From positions 23,118 through 87,117 of IMG/VR virus record IMGVR_UViG_3300036760_000069: a DNA stretch of 64,000 bases. The stretch is one strand, 5' to 3'. The notes beneath the pieces were generated by a model. It was not told where the DNA came from, searched no databases, and saw only the letters and a program-made list of their open reading frames with translations. This DNA is from a virus. Below are positions 56,708-64,000 of this stretch, one piece after another (the stretch's first letter is position 1; every line of letters starts with the position of its first letter). The position numbers and the translations under genes were made by a program.

Positions 56708-57037
56708 TTACGACGAGGGCTGCTTGGCCTCGTCCTGTTGTGCTTCCGTGGCCATCGTCATGTACGCCGACGGGTCCGCCTCCATCACGTCCGCCAGCAG
56801 CGTGAGGCCCATCTGCCGCTTGCCCTCATTCCAAAAGACCACGGACCCACTCTGATGAAACGAGGACCGGAACACGCCCGCCTCCGAGAGATACCGCCAC
56901 ACGAACCGGCGCCCCTCCCGATCCGTGAGGACGTGGAGGAGGTCGCGCAGTTCCGTTTGTCGCGTGAGCTTGGCCCGCTCGCCTGCCTTCTTGACCTGCC
57001 CTGGGTCTGCGGTCTTGCCAACGTGATCCTCCGCCAT
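56708..57037 (-). CDS. Bbp19-like phage protein, 109 aa
   Basis: The core EGRRFVWRYLSEAGVFRSSF, then FWNEGKRQMGLTLLADVMEA and a Y-M-x-M-x-x-E end, match the small Bbp19 family found between portal and scaffold genes. Its role in head assembly is unknown. Confidence 0.75.
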   Translation of the reverse strand: MAEDHVGKTADPGQVKKAGERAKLTRQTELRDLLHVLTDREGRRFVWRYLSEAGVFRSSFHQSGSVVFWNEGKRQMGLTLLADVMEADPSAYMTMATEAQQDEAKQPSS

Positions 57038-57039
57038 CC

Positions 57040-57216
57040 CTACCTCTTTTTCTTGGGATACTTCGTCATCGTGCGTTCCAGATTGATAACGCGCTTGAAG
57101 ATCACATCTACCCGCTGTTCAATCTTTTCGACCGCTCGCACCACAACTAAGTCGATACAGTCATCGTTCTCATTTTTTCTCGACCCGCATTCTTTGCAAA
57201 ACGTATAGTTACTCAC
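57040..57216 (-). CDS. Small protein with a Cys pair, 58 aa (GTG start)
   Basis: The GTG at 57216 follows an excellent AAGGAGG. The peptide starts MSNYTFCKECGSRKNENDDC and is charged and helical after that. It ends two bases before the Bbp19-like gene. The function is unknown. Confidence 0.65.
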   Translation of the reverse strand: MSNYTFCKECGSRKNENDDCIDLVVVRAVEKIEQRVDVIFKRVINLERTMTKYPKKKR

Positions 57217-57283
57217 TAGAACCTCCTTCGCTGCTAGATTGGTGTCGTCGCAGCCAGTTGAAGTGTGTGATTGCTCCTGCCAT
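57209..57283 (-). CDS. 24-codon frame coupled to the portal stop
   Basis: The ATG overlaps the portal stop (TAATG), with CAGGGGGC upstream. The product is MAGAITHFNWLRRHQSSSEG plus four residues, and it ends just inside the next gene. It could be a coupling peptide rather than a functional protein. Confidence 0.35.
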   Translation of the reverse strand: MAGAITHFNWLRRHQSSSEGGSSE

Positions 57284-59034
57284 TACGCCCCCTGGAGCAC
57301 GCGGTTGAGGGCGCTATCGTCCGTCATCTTCGTTTCGCTCAGGACCTTCGCCCCTTGCGCGGCCTGCAACGCCATCTGGTCAGAGGCCATCTGCGCCTGC
57401 TGCTTCGCTCGCTGGAGCCGGATGGCTTGGACCCGATCGTCCGATACGATGGTCTTGGACGACACCCCCATCCGGTCGCCGTAATCGTCCACGATGTGAT
57501 CCGCATCGAGCTTGTCCAGCACCTGCGGGACGGCCCCCGCCATGTTGCCCACAAAGGCCACGAACCGCTCCAAGCCGGACACGCCCACCAGCTTCTGCGC
57601 CTGCGCCATGATCGAGATGTACTCAACTCGCAGATCCATCCCGGCAATCTCCTCCGGCGCGGGCGGAATCAGCCCCGCCTCCAGCATCTTGCTGAATAAC
57701 AGATCGGTGTGCGGGTCGAGAAACTCGTCGTTTAACCCTTCCATCACCGGCCCCAGCGCCAACAGCTTCTCCTCATGCCGCTCGGCAATCTCGGCCACGT
57801 TGCGCGGCTGAATGCCCTCCATGCGGTCCAGCATCAGGAACAGGTCCTCGTAGAACACCCGTGAAATACGCTGCTCCTTGCGTTCGATGTCGGCGCTCAC
57901 GTCGGCAATGGACAGGTTCGTTTCGTGGATCGGCTTGAGCCCACCACGGCCCTCCCGCTCATCAACGTAGGTGATGTCGCCAGCCAGTAGGGACGCCTTC
58001 TGGTTCCTGAGCGCCGTCGGCCCCTGGAGCGGGGGATTCAGTTGCTTCTCCAGCGCCCGCGACTTCTTTTTTTCCTGCGCCTGTGTCTCCTTCACGCACG
58101 GCAGCCCCTGCATGCCGGGGCAGTTTGTGCCGTAGATGTCCTCGCCCGTGACCTCCCAGCGTGGCGCCAGCACAGGAAAGCGGTCGTAGCCGGATTCGCG
58201 CAGGAACCGATTGTCGCTCATTGAGGCCAGGTCCGTGAGCGCCCCCGCGCCCGTCATGCCGGTTGCGCCTTGCTCGAAATAGCAGGAGAGAAACCGCTTG
58301 TACTTCGCGTCCAACATGGTCGGATCGTAGTCGGGATTTGGCACGATGAAGTTCAGGACCGCCATGGCCTGCTCGTAGTTGCCGTTGTCCCAGGCCGTCC
58401 GCACCGGCCAACTAAACTTCTCCCACCGCTGGGACGGCCCCGCCTCCGGGTCGCCGAACCTCGTCACGAGCTGCCGCACCGTCATCGTGAATTCCCGCAT
58501 GAACGTATCGACCACGCCGCGCTGATTGCAGGCCAGCCAGTACGACCCAATCGGATGTGTGTAGTAGCGCACCAGGTCCTCGTCGTCCTCGACCATCTGC
58601 ATCGCCGCCGTGCCGAACACCCCGTCATCGCCGTACAAGGTCGGCACCGCCCCGTAGAAGTTCGAGCGCAGGTCAATCGTCGTCATGCGCTTGTTCACCA
58701 CGTCCAGCCAGGCCTTCACGCGGCCAAAGTCAGCCAGGTCCGGGTCGGGGGTCGTGAGCCGACGCCAGGGCCGCGCCGGGGAGGTAATGCCCGCCGTCAT
58801 GCCCGCCCGGAGCGTCCGCGCCGCCAGCATGCCCGCCTCGTTGATGATCTTCTGGTTGCGCTTGTCGCCCCGGTTGCGGTCCTGATCGAAGAACCGCGTC
58901 CTCCGGGGCGCATAGTGTTCTCCGAGCTCCCGATAGTGGGCGTCGAACGAGTCGCGCTCCTGCTTCATCTGCGCCCCCAGCCGGTACAGGCGCTGCTTCT
59001 TCGATTCGTAGGTGGTTTGGGGATACGCCATCAT
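57283..59034 (-). CDS. Portal protein, T7-like (head-tail connector), 583 aa
   Basis: The start is one of two adjacent ATGs (59034 or 59031) overlapping the previous stop. The sequence has the podoviral portal features: YRELGEHYAPRRTRFFD near the N-terminus, RTLRAGMTAGITSPARPWRR, an internal HPIGSYWLACNQRGVVDTFM block, and a C-terminal helical barrel (LQRAKQQAQMASDQMALQAA). It forms the dodecameric DNA gate for the terminase encoded just upstream. Confidence 0.85.
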   Translation of the reverse strand: MMAYPQTTYESKKQRLYRLGAQMKQERDSFDAHYRELGEHYAPRRTRFFDQDRNRGDKRNQKIINEAGMLAARTLRAGMTAGITSPARPWRRLTTPDPDLADFGRVKAWLDVVNKRMTTIDLRSNFYGAVPTLYGDDGVFGTAAMQMVEDDEDLVRYYTHPIGSYWLACNQRGVVDTFMREFTMTVRQLVTRFGDPEAGPSQRWEKFSWPVRTAWDNGNYEQAMAVLNFIVPNPDYDPTMLDAKYKRFLSCYFEQGATGMTGAGALTDLASMSDNRFLRESGYDRFPVLAPRWEVTGEDIYGTNCPGMQGLPCVKETQAQEKKKSRALEKQLNPPLQGPTALRNQKASLLAGDITYVDEREGRGGLKPIHETNLSIADVSADIERKEQRISRVFYEDLFLMLDRMEGIQPRNVAEIAERHEEKLLALGPVMEGLNDEFLDPHTDLLFSKMLEAGLIPPAPEEIAGMDLRVEYISIMAQAQKLVGVSGLERFVAFVGNMAGAVPQVLDKLDADHIVDDYGDRMGVSSKTIVSDDRVQAIRLQRAKQQAQMASDQMALQAAQGAKVLSETKMTDDSALNRVLQGA

Positions 59035-59339
59035 TCTCCCAACAGTGTGCGCGGCTGCGTGTTCACGGCGCCGACATTGCCGAGCCCGCCCGTCAGGATC
59101 GTGTCGCTGCGCCCGCCCGCTGCCGCCGCGATCTGCCGCTGCTCCTGCTGCTTCTTGCGAGCCGCCACCTCCGCCGCTTGATCGGCCGCCGCCGCGCCAG
59201 GGGGCGTCGTCGGCATCCCGCCTGTACCGCCCCCACCGCCACCCGGATTGTCCGTCATCGACTTGATCGTCGTGGCAATCGTCCCCGCCGCCGCAATCGC
59301 CGCCGATACCGCCAGAATCGTGGCCGTCGCAAACGCCAT
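59031..59339 (-). CDS. Small virion-associated protein, 102 aa
   Basis: An Ala-rich hydrophobic N-terminus (ATATILAVSAAIAAAGTIAT) is followed by a Gly/Pro linker, a charged helix (AAEVAARKKQQEQRQIAAAA) and the end GGRSDTILTGGLG...RTLLGE. The SDTILTGxxG motif recurs in small podoviral proteins near portals. The function is unknown. Confidence 0.6.
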   Translation of the reverse strand: MAFATATILAVSAAIAAAGTIATTIKSMTDNPGGGGGGTGGMPTTPPGAAAADQAAEVAARKKQQEQRQIAAAAGGRSDTILTGGLGNVGAVNTQPRTLLGE

Positions 59340-59341
59340 GG

Positions 59342-59914
59342 TCAGCTCTCCTTTGTCCAGGTCGTTTCAAGCCGCCGGTACCCGAGCTTGTCGTACAGTC
59401 GGCCGACCGCCTCATCGTTCATGCTCGCTAACGCCGCCATCCGAACATCCGCAGAGGCCACCCCTTGGCTTACCGCCCACGCCTCATACGCCCGGATCAA
59501 CCGTACCGGCACCGTGCCACGCCGGTACTCCGGGCGCACATACCAAAAGAACTCACTCGCAATCGGCCGCCCGTCGTAGATATCCGGCGCCACCATCGCG
59601 GCCAGTGCTCCCACGCACTCCGCGCCTTCGTACACGCCCAGAATGACCCCTTGCCCGCTCGTGATCAGCGTCGTCCACAAGGACACGAAGAACGCCGGCA
59701 GAAAGCGCCCTGGAGCCTTCGCCTCCGCGTAGAAATCCTGCCCATACGGCGCGATCCCTGGCAGTTCCTCCACCGTGAGCGCCCGGATGGTCGAGGGTGT
59801 CGTCAGTCGCGGGGTAGGACACGCGGCCGCAGGCACGGCAGGGGTCGCCTTCACGCCGGCCGGCTCATCCACATCCAGCTCGCCCAAGTCGTCCACGGCC
59901 ACGACCTCGCTCAT
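59342..59914 (-). CDS. GNAT-family N-acetyltransferase
   Basis: Residues about 43-190 have the GNAT plan: ILGVYEGAECVGALAAMVAP, then SEFFWYVRPEYRRGTVPVRL (the R-x-x-G-x-x-x-x-L CoA-binding loop in degenerate form, RRGTVPVRL), and MNDEAVGRLYDKLGYRR. A Pro/Ala-rich N-terminus precedes it. Phage GNATs next to the terminase are common; the substrate is unknown. It overlaps the terminase gene by ATGA. Confidence 0.75.
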   Translation of the reverse strand: MSEVVAVDDLGELDVDEPAGVKATPAVPAAACPTPRLTTPSTIRALTVEELPGIAPYGQDFYAEAKAPGRFLPAFFVSLWTTLITSGQGVILGVYEGAECVGALAAMVAPDIYDGRPIASEFFWYVRPEYRRGTVPVRLIRAYEAWAVSQGVASADVRMAALASMNDEAVGRLYDKLGYRRLETTWTKES

Positions 59915-61392
59915 ACCCGCGCCATCCTCTCCTCGTAGTCCCGCTCATCATCCGGCTCCGTTTTTGCGTGCGCCCGCCGCTCGTCTAACCACGGGATGCC
60001 AGTACGAGGCGCCACGGGTTGCGCAAAGGTCAGCACAAAGGCATCGTAGAGGTCCGGGCTTTCCCCGTTCAACTTCGTCATGACCTGGTCCTTCTCTTCC
60101 ACCTGAAAGACGCCCTTGCGGAACCAGTAGTTGGAGGCCGTCGCCTCACGCTGGAGCTCCGGCAGGTACGGCAGGCCCCCCCCGGCCTTGATATGCTCCG
60201 CCGCTTTGAAATACATCTCCGCCCGTCGGTTCAGGTAGCGCGGGTCCAGCGCCTTGCCGCTGAAGTTGACGGGAATGAGCGTGTAGCCCGTGTTGTTCAG
60301 CTCGTCGATCACGCCGCCCGCCCAGCCGCCCGTGTCGTCGATGAACGCGGCGTCCGGGTGCCAGCGATCAATCGCCTGCGCAATGCGGGAGGCAAACTTG
60401 CCCGTCCAGTCCCGCTCGGACCGATCTGGGCGCATCACCACCGGCTCAAACGCCATCAGCCCTTGACGTGGGAAGATCACCGACCGCGCTCCGCCCATGC
60501 GGCCACAGTCGATGCCGAGGATCTTGGCCGACCGGATGTACTGCGACTCTGTGATCGCCAGGTGCATCGCGGCCGAGACCTGATCCGGTCCCAGGAGTCC
60601 TTGCAGACTGGACGGCGGGAACTTCCCGAACACGTTGACCAGCACCCAGGGATTGTCGGCGCCGTATGTCGTGATCTGTTCGCGTGCCCATTGGACGGAT
60701 ACTCGACTGGAACGCTTCGGATCGTCAGGGTCGCCCGTGATCTCAATCAGGTGCCAGCGATCACGCTCAGACGTACAGGCGCGATAGAGCGGGCCTGCCA
60801 CATCGGTCGGATTGCCCGCCATGACAATCTTGTGCTCGCCGCCGGTTGTGGCGAGTGTGGCTTCAGCGGTCGCCAGTACACCGTCAGGGATGCCCCCTAC
60901 CTCGTCGAATTCCGCGAGCGTGAACGCAGAATGCAGCCCGGCCATCGTATTCGCCTGCTGTTGCGCGTCCGCTGACCGAGGCCATTGCCGCGCCGACATC
61001 CACCATGTCTCCGGGTGGTCCTTGGCGAAGATGCGCGTTTTCGTCCAGACAAAGGCGGCTGAGAGAAAGGGAGACTTCGCCAGCCACTTTGCCATTTCAG
61101 GCCAGAGATTGTCCGCGAGGTTGTCACCGCTGATGGACGTGGCCACCACTTTCGGATGTGGTCGGGTCGCCAGAAAGTTCCACGCACACCAAGCGAGAGT
61201 CGTGGTTTTTCCTGGACCCTTTCCGCTTTTCATGGCAATACGCTGTATCTCTGGATCAGCGAAGGCTCGGAGCGCGTCAACCTGAAACGGATCTGGCTCA
61301 GCGTGAAACTGTGACTGCACGAACCGCACGGGATCGCGCCGCCACGCTTGGATGTTGGAATGAGCTTGGCGGGCGGTGTTACTCTGTGGCAT
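59911..61392 (-). CDS. terL: Terminase large subunit
   Basis: The 493-residue protein carries Walker A (KSGKGPGKTTT, about residues 55-65), Walker B with catalytic Glu (TLAEFDEVGG), and RNase-H-like nuclease acidic residues in ILGIDCGRMGG, AAFIDDTGGWAGG and SPDLYDAF. It cuts and pumps DNA through the portal. The ATG overlaps the small-subunit gene by 14 bases with GGAGAGGGG inside it. Confidence 0.9.
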   Translation of the reverse strand: MPQSNTARQAHSNIQAWRRDPVRFVQSQFHAEPDPFQVDALRAFADPEIQRIAMKSGKGPGKTTTLAWCAWNFLATRPHPKVVATSISGDNLADNLWPEMAKWLAKSPFLSAAFVWTKTRIFAKDHPETWWMSARQWPRSADAQQQANTMAGLHSAFTLAEFDEVGGIPDGVLATAEATLATTGGEHKIVMAGNPTDVAGPLYRACTSERDRWHLIEITGDPDDPKRSSRVSVQWAREQITTYGADNPWVLVNVFGKFPPSSLQGLLGPDQVSAAMHLAITESQYIRSAKILGIDCGRMGGARSVIFPRQGLMAFEPVVMRPDRSERDWTGKFASRIAQAIDRWHPDAAFIDDTGGWAGGVIDELNNTGYTLIPVNFSGKALDPRYLNRRAEMYFKAAEHIKAGGGLPYLPELQREATASNYWFRKGVFQVEEKDQVMTKLNGESPDLYDAFVLTFAQPVAPRTGIPWLDERRAHAKTEPDDERDYEERMARV

Positions 61393-61930
61393 TCGATAAC
61401 CCCTCTCCCGTGACTAACTTCTCCAGCGTCATGGTCCCGGACAGCTCCCGCTTCTCGACGTAGTACCCGACGACCTTCATAAACAGCTCAACGGCCTTGT
61501 GCTTGTCGGCCAGCTTGAACTTCTTCGTGTAGCCGCAGGCCACGCGCTTCGTGTCACCAGCCGGGTCCTTGGCGTTGAGAAAGTCCTCGGTGAACTCAAA
61601 GCCCACGACCGCCCGCCGGCTGTCCTCGTCCAGCAGGGGAATCTCAATCGGGTTGCCGTGGGCGTCGTAGAACTTGCCGGGATCGTAGAAGGCGAGGCGC
61701 TTGAGCTCAAGCAGGCAGCGTTCTCGCGTGACGCCACAGGTTTCGGCGAGCTTGTTCTGTTCGGCCTTGATGGCAGCTTGGATGTTAGGCTTTGTTAGGA
61801 GTTTGGAAGCGGTGATCCGCGCTGATCCTTTGGCGTAGCCCGCACGAATCGCGGCCTGCGCGCCGTTCAGATCAATGCTGTATTCGGCGATGAACCGTTG
61901 TTCTTTCAGCGCCGACGCACGTGCAGCCAT
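61379..61930 (-). CDS. terS: Terminase small subunit
   Basis: The N-terminal helix-turn-helix (ALKEQRFIAEYSIDLNGAQA, AIRAGYAKGSARITASKLLT) matches the Terminase_2 family that recognises the packaging site. I chose the ATG at 61930; a TTG at 61945 is also in frame and neither has a strong ribosome-binding site. The C-terminal half (VGYYVEKRELSGTMTLEKL) is a typical coiled end. Confidence 0.85.
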   Translation of the reverse strand: MAARASALKEQRFIAEYSIDLNGAQAAIRAGYAKGSARITASKLLTKPNIQAAIKAEQNKLAETCGVTRERCLLELKRLAFYDPGKFYDAHGNPIEIPLLDEDSRRAVVGFEFTEDFLNAKDPAGDTKRVACGYTKKFKLADKHKAVELFMKVVGYYVEKRELSGTMTLEKLVTGEGLSNATE

Positions 61931-61961
61931 GTCCAAGGAGTACAAGACCGCAGGCAGGAAA

Positions 61962-61990
61962 GCAAAAAGTAGACTTAGCGTTTGCTAAGT
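61962..61990 (-). terminator. Small hairpin with T-run before the terminase operon
   Basis: On the minus strand ACTTAGC-AAAC-GCTAAGT (61990-61973) forms a 7-bp stem with a 4-base loop, followed after four bases by five T. It could weakly end transcription from the 62-64 kb genes before terS. It is AT-rich, so its strength is doubtful. Confidence 0.4.
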
Positions 61991-62000
61991 GAGAAAGAAG

Positions 62001-62093
62001 TTAGTGACGACGGGAAGGCAACACGACGGTCAAAACAAAAACACAACCTGCGACAACCAACGCCAGAATAGAAAAGGCCAACGAAAAACTCAT
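62001..62093 (-). CDS. Tiny membrane peptide, 30 aa
   Basis: The ATG at 62093 overlaps the upstream stop (ATGA). The peptide is nearly all one hydrophobic helix (FSLAFSILALVVAGCVFVLT) with a basic end (SRRH). The VAGC could be a lipobox by chance. Its function is unknown. Confidence 0.5.
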   Translation of the reverse strand: MSFSLAFSILALVVAGCVFVLTVVLPSRRH

Positions 62094-62530
62094 ACCGGCC
62101 ACGCACCTTGCGCAATCATTTGGGCGCGTCGCTCGTTGACAATCTTCACCGCGTGCTGTTGATCGGTGGCCCACACACAAGCCGTTAAACAATCCGGTAC
62201 ACCCGTGCCAGCATAGATCAGCACTCGTGTACGCTGCCAGATGGCAACCGTTGTATTTTCGCACTTTAAAAATTCTCGTGGGGTCACATCTTCGACTGTC
62301 CCATCACGCTGCATTCTGACATTAAATTGGACACGTCCTGCATTGAGGTCTTCAATACACGGATTAAGCGGCCACTCCGCCACTGTCGCCTCATCGGCAC
62401 CTATTTTATTTACCTGATCCGCAATCACCTGCGCGTATCGTTTTTCCGTGAACACACCAACCACGCGGTAGTCAGAATACGACCCCTGCTCCACAACCCA
62501 TACAGTGTCGATCTGATCCATGATGATCAT
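62090..62530 (-). CDS. Hypothetical protein, 146 aa
   Basis: The ATG at 62530 (MIIMDQIDTVWVVEQ) overlaps the upstream stop (ATGA), which favours it over nearby alternatives. It starts with a small alpha/beta unit (YRVVGVFTEKRYAQVIADQV), a common plan in phage hypothetical proteins, and ends in NERRAQMIAQGAWPV. No family is recognised. It is AT-richer than the operon average. Confidence 0.6.
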   Translation of the reverse strand: MIIMDQIDTVWVVEQGSYSDYRVVGVFTEKRYAQVIADQVNKIGADEATVAEWPLNPCIEDLNAGRVQFNVRMQRDGTVEDVTPREFLKCENTTVAIWQRTRVLIYAGTGVPDCLTACVWATDQQHAVKIVNERRAQMIAQGAWPV

Positions 62531-62673
62531 CGCCAAACCCACCCGGTCACCACTGAGGCAACCAACAAATGGAAGGACAAGATGACTCCGATCGGGCCTT
62601 CAGTTCGTCTGACCAGGAACGGCCACATAAAGAAACTGCTCCAGACCGCCACCGTTGCTATCCCTTGATTCAT
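62527..62673 (-). CDS. Small two-helix membrane protein, 48 aa
   Basis: The ATG at 62673 (MNQGIATVAVWSSFFMWPFL) has GAAAGG eight bases upstream. A second hydrophobic segment (GVILSFHLLVASVVTGWVW) follows a short charged loop. The function is unknown; an early membrane protein is possible. Confidence 0.6.
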   Translation of the reverse strand: MNQGIATVAVWSSFFMWPFLVRRTEGPIGVILSFHLLVASVVTGWVWR

Positions 62674-62686
62674 CGCGTTCATCCTT

Positions 62687-62914
62687 TCACAAGTCAATAC
62701 GGCAGTGCAAGTACTCGCGGCAGAACCGGACCAGTTCGTCCCGATCAATGCGAGGGTTGCCGCGAAAATTCTCCCGCTTGTGCAGCTTGCCGGACTTCAT
62801 CCAGTAGTCCACGTTGGCCGTGTCCACACTCAGCAGCGCGGCCACATCCGCCGGCGAGAAGTCCGGCTCATCCGGAATGTGGGTCGGACAGCGCGGGTCG
62901 GCGTTCACGCTCAC
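62687..62914 (-). CDS. Excisionase/MerR-like helix-turn-helix protein, 75 aa
   Basis: The GTG at 62914 overlaps the previous stop (GTGA) with GAAGGA upstream. After a short start the protein is one winged-helix-like domain (FSPADVAALLSVDTANVDYW; GKLHKRENFRGNPRIDRDEL) in the style of MerR/excisionase HTH. It probably binds DNA as a regulator. Confidence 0.7.
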   Translation of the reverse strand: MSVNADPRCPTHIPDEPDFSPADVAALLSVDTANVDYWMKSGKLHKRENFRGNPRIDRDELVRFCREYLHCRIDL

Positions 62915-63303
62915 AGTTCCTTCATCGCCAGCTTCTCCGCCACCTGTGCGGCCATCGTGGACGGTGAGCGTGGCCGTTCCGACGGTTCCGCTGGCACCGA
63001 ACATCTCACGCCTCGATGCACCCGAACCCCTGCATCCTTGGCTGCGGACTCCAGCAGGATCGGCGCGGCCTGATACCGGGGCTTCACGCCGGACAGCCAG
63101 CTTGCCGGATCGCCGTGGACACGGCACACGAACCTGATCCCCTCCCCCTCGAAGTCCACCCACTGCGTCACCCAAGGCGCCGGGCAGAAGTCGCAGGGGG
63201 CACGAGAGTAAGATCGCTCGCGGGCAGCCTTGACGGCCGTGTAGCCACACGCACAGCGCGAGCCGGAGAAGATGCGGTCACAGATCGGACAGGTCGTGTT
63301 CAC
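62911..63303 (-). CDS. Zinc-ribbon hypothetical protein, 130 aa (GTG start)
   Basis: The GTG overlaps the methyltransferase stop (GTGA). Cys pairs CPICDRIFSGSRCACG and CDFCPAPW with VCRVHGDP suggest one or two small zinc sites in the N-terminal two-thirds; the C-terminus is basic and disordered. The function is unknown. Confidence 0.6.
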   Translation of the reverse strand: MNTTCPICDRIFSGSRCACGYTAVKAARERSYSRAPCDFCPAPWVTQWVDFEGEGIRFVCRVHGDPASWLSGVKPRYQAAPILLESAAKDAGVRVHRGVRCSVPAEPSERPRSPSTMAAQVAEKLAMKEL

Positions 63304-64000
63304 AACGCCAACACCTCCTGCGTGAGCCGCTTCAGGCTCAGGTCGATATAATCCTTATTCAGTTCAATGCCGAGGCAGTGGCGGTTGTATTGCTTGGCGA
63401 CGAGCGCCGTTGTCCCTGCGCCGTAAAAACAATCCATCACAAGGTCGCCTGCCTTACTACCAGCCAGCACGCACGGCTCAATTAACTTCGGCGGGAACGT
63501 GGCGAAGTGGGCCTCCTTGAACGGCATCGTGGGGATCGTCCAGACGCTTTTTTTATTCGCCATGACTCCGCAAAGCGGCTTTCCGTCCTTATCGAAATAT
63601 CCACTATGGCCATTTTTATAAGACGTACCCCCCCCCGCCATTGAAGGATTCCATTCCTTGCCTGATTGAAGGCGTGTATCCGGGCATGGGTTGTTACCAC
63701 CAAACTTGACGGCTTTCATTTTGCCATTTGTTTTTCCTGGCACGCGTTCGCTGCCTTCTTGATTTTCAACATCCTGAATCAGCCGCGCAATACTGGCTTC
63801 CTTGATCGGTTCTTTGATGGCCTCGGCGTCGTAGTAGTACGTCTGGCTCTTGGTGAGCAGGAATAGGTACTCGTGCGCCTTAGTTGGGCGGTCCGTCACC
63901 GACTCTGGCATGGGGTTGGGCTTGGCCCAGATAATGTCGCTCCGCAGCCACCAGCCGTCCGCTTGCAGCGCGAAGGCCACGCGCCAGGGGATGCCGACGA
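63300..64000 (-). CDS. Site-specific DNA methyltransferase, truncated by the window edge
   Basis: The gene continues past position 64000. The frame reads VGIPWRVAFALQADGWWLRS from the edge, so the apparent internal GTG at 63980 is not its start. It shares RSDIIWAKPNPMPESVTDRP and the following helix with the gene at 4007-5413, then diverges in the target-recognition part, and re-joins at MPFKEAHFATFP. The C-terminus has MDCFYGAGTTALVAKQY (SAM motif) and an L-G-I-E-L-N strand. The missing N-terminus should hold the SPPY motif. A G9 tract lies at 63628-63636. Confidence 0.8.
   Translation of the reverse strand, partial: VGIPWRVAFALQADGWWLRSDIIWAKPNPMPESVTDRPTKAHEYLFLLTKSQTYYYDAEAIKEPIKEASIARLIQDVENQEGSERVPGKTNGKMKAVKFGGNNPCPDTRLQSGKEWNPSMAGGGTSYKNGHSGYFDKDGKPLCGVMANKKSVWTIPTMPFKEAHFATFPPKLIEPCVLAGSKAGDLVMDCFYGAGTTALVAKQYNRHCLGIELNKDYIDLSLKRLTQEVLAL
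63628..63636. repeat. Homopolymer of nine G (minus strand) inside the second beta-class methyltransferase
   Basis: Nine C on the plus strand encode Ala-Gly-Gly-Gly in the divergent recognition part of the gene. Slippage would shift the frame before the SAM-binding motif. Confidence 0.9.
63829..64000. repeat. 172-bp direct repeat, copy 2
   Basis: This is the partner of 4683-4854, with one mismatch in 172 bases. It runs to the window end, so the true length is unknown. Confidence 0.95.

Noticed and set aside
1-64000. Diversity-generating retroelement, looked for because the head genes resemble BPP-1
   Set aside because: No reverse transcriptase motif and no template/variable repeat pair near the fibre gene were found.
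1-64000. tRNA or rRNA genes
   Set aside because: No convincing T-loop plus acceptor arrangement was noticed by eye. A tRNA search program would settle it.
63829-64000. The 172-bp repeat as a simple circular-contig end overlap
   Set aside because: The other copy is internal (4683-4854), not at position 1, and the flanking gene sequences differ, so a plain terminal overlap does not explain it.

Overview
The window is a tightly packed phage genome fragment. It is GC-rich, and every recognisable gene except one lies on the minus strand, so transcription reads from high to low coordinates. Stops and starts repeatedly overlap (ATGA, GTGA, TGATG, TAATG), which suggests long operons with translational coupling. 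The head and tail genes indicate a short-tailed, podovirus-like virion: a T7-type portal, tail tube proteins A and B, internal core proteins and a fibre with a T7 gp17-like N-terminus, combined with head proteins resembling those of Bordetella phage BPP-1 (Bbp16, Bbp17 and Bbp19 families). No RNA polymerase, DNA polymerase, integrase or reverse transcriptase was recognised, so the genome probably extends beyond the window. The host cannot be deduced.

Reading in the direction of transcription: 64.0-62.0 kb holds a truncated DNA methyltransferase and small regulatory or membrane genes. 61.9-53 kb holds the terminase, a GNAT protein, the portal, scaffold, capsid, cement and head-fibre genes. 52.9-50.9 kb is a lysis cassette with a LydA-like holin, an M15 endopeptidase, two small membrane proteins and an Rz/Rz1 pair. 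50.9-36.3 kb holds decoration and neck proteins, tube A and B, three internal core proteins and the fibre. 36.2-34.4 kb is a cluster of small membrane or lipoprotein genes. 34.5-26.3 kb is a second adaptor/hub/internal-protein module, which also carries a PAPS-reductase-like gene and a YkgJ-like protein. It ends in a 4615-residue polyvalent protein (26.3-12.4 kb). From 12.3 to 0 kb an early or accessory operon begins behind a likely promoter and operator with a ribbon-helix-helix gene. It carries a LuxR-type HTH protein, a PD-(D/E)XK nuclease, an RDF/gp3-like protein, a C5 methyltransferase, an N4/N6 methyltransferase, an ASCH protein, RusA and a replication-initiator-like protein.

Four free-standing homing-type endonuclease genes (three HNH, one GIY-YIG) interrupt the operons. 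One HNH gene is inverted and has its own near-consensus promoter.

The main points of interest are: the giant polyvalent protein, which combines a J-like domain, a methyltransferase, a strawberry-notch-type helicase, a GHKL ATPase, a metalloprotease motif and three ParB-like segments; a well-supported nested gene inside it; poly-G tracts in all three methyltransferase genes, including a G12 tract one base out of register with the best ribosome-binding site; a 172-bp near-identical repeat shared by two methyltransferase genes; inverted repeats bracketing a small gene; and two separate adaptor/hub sets in one short-tailed phage.
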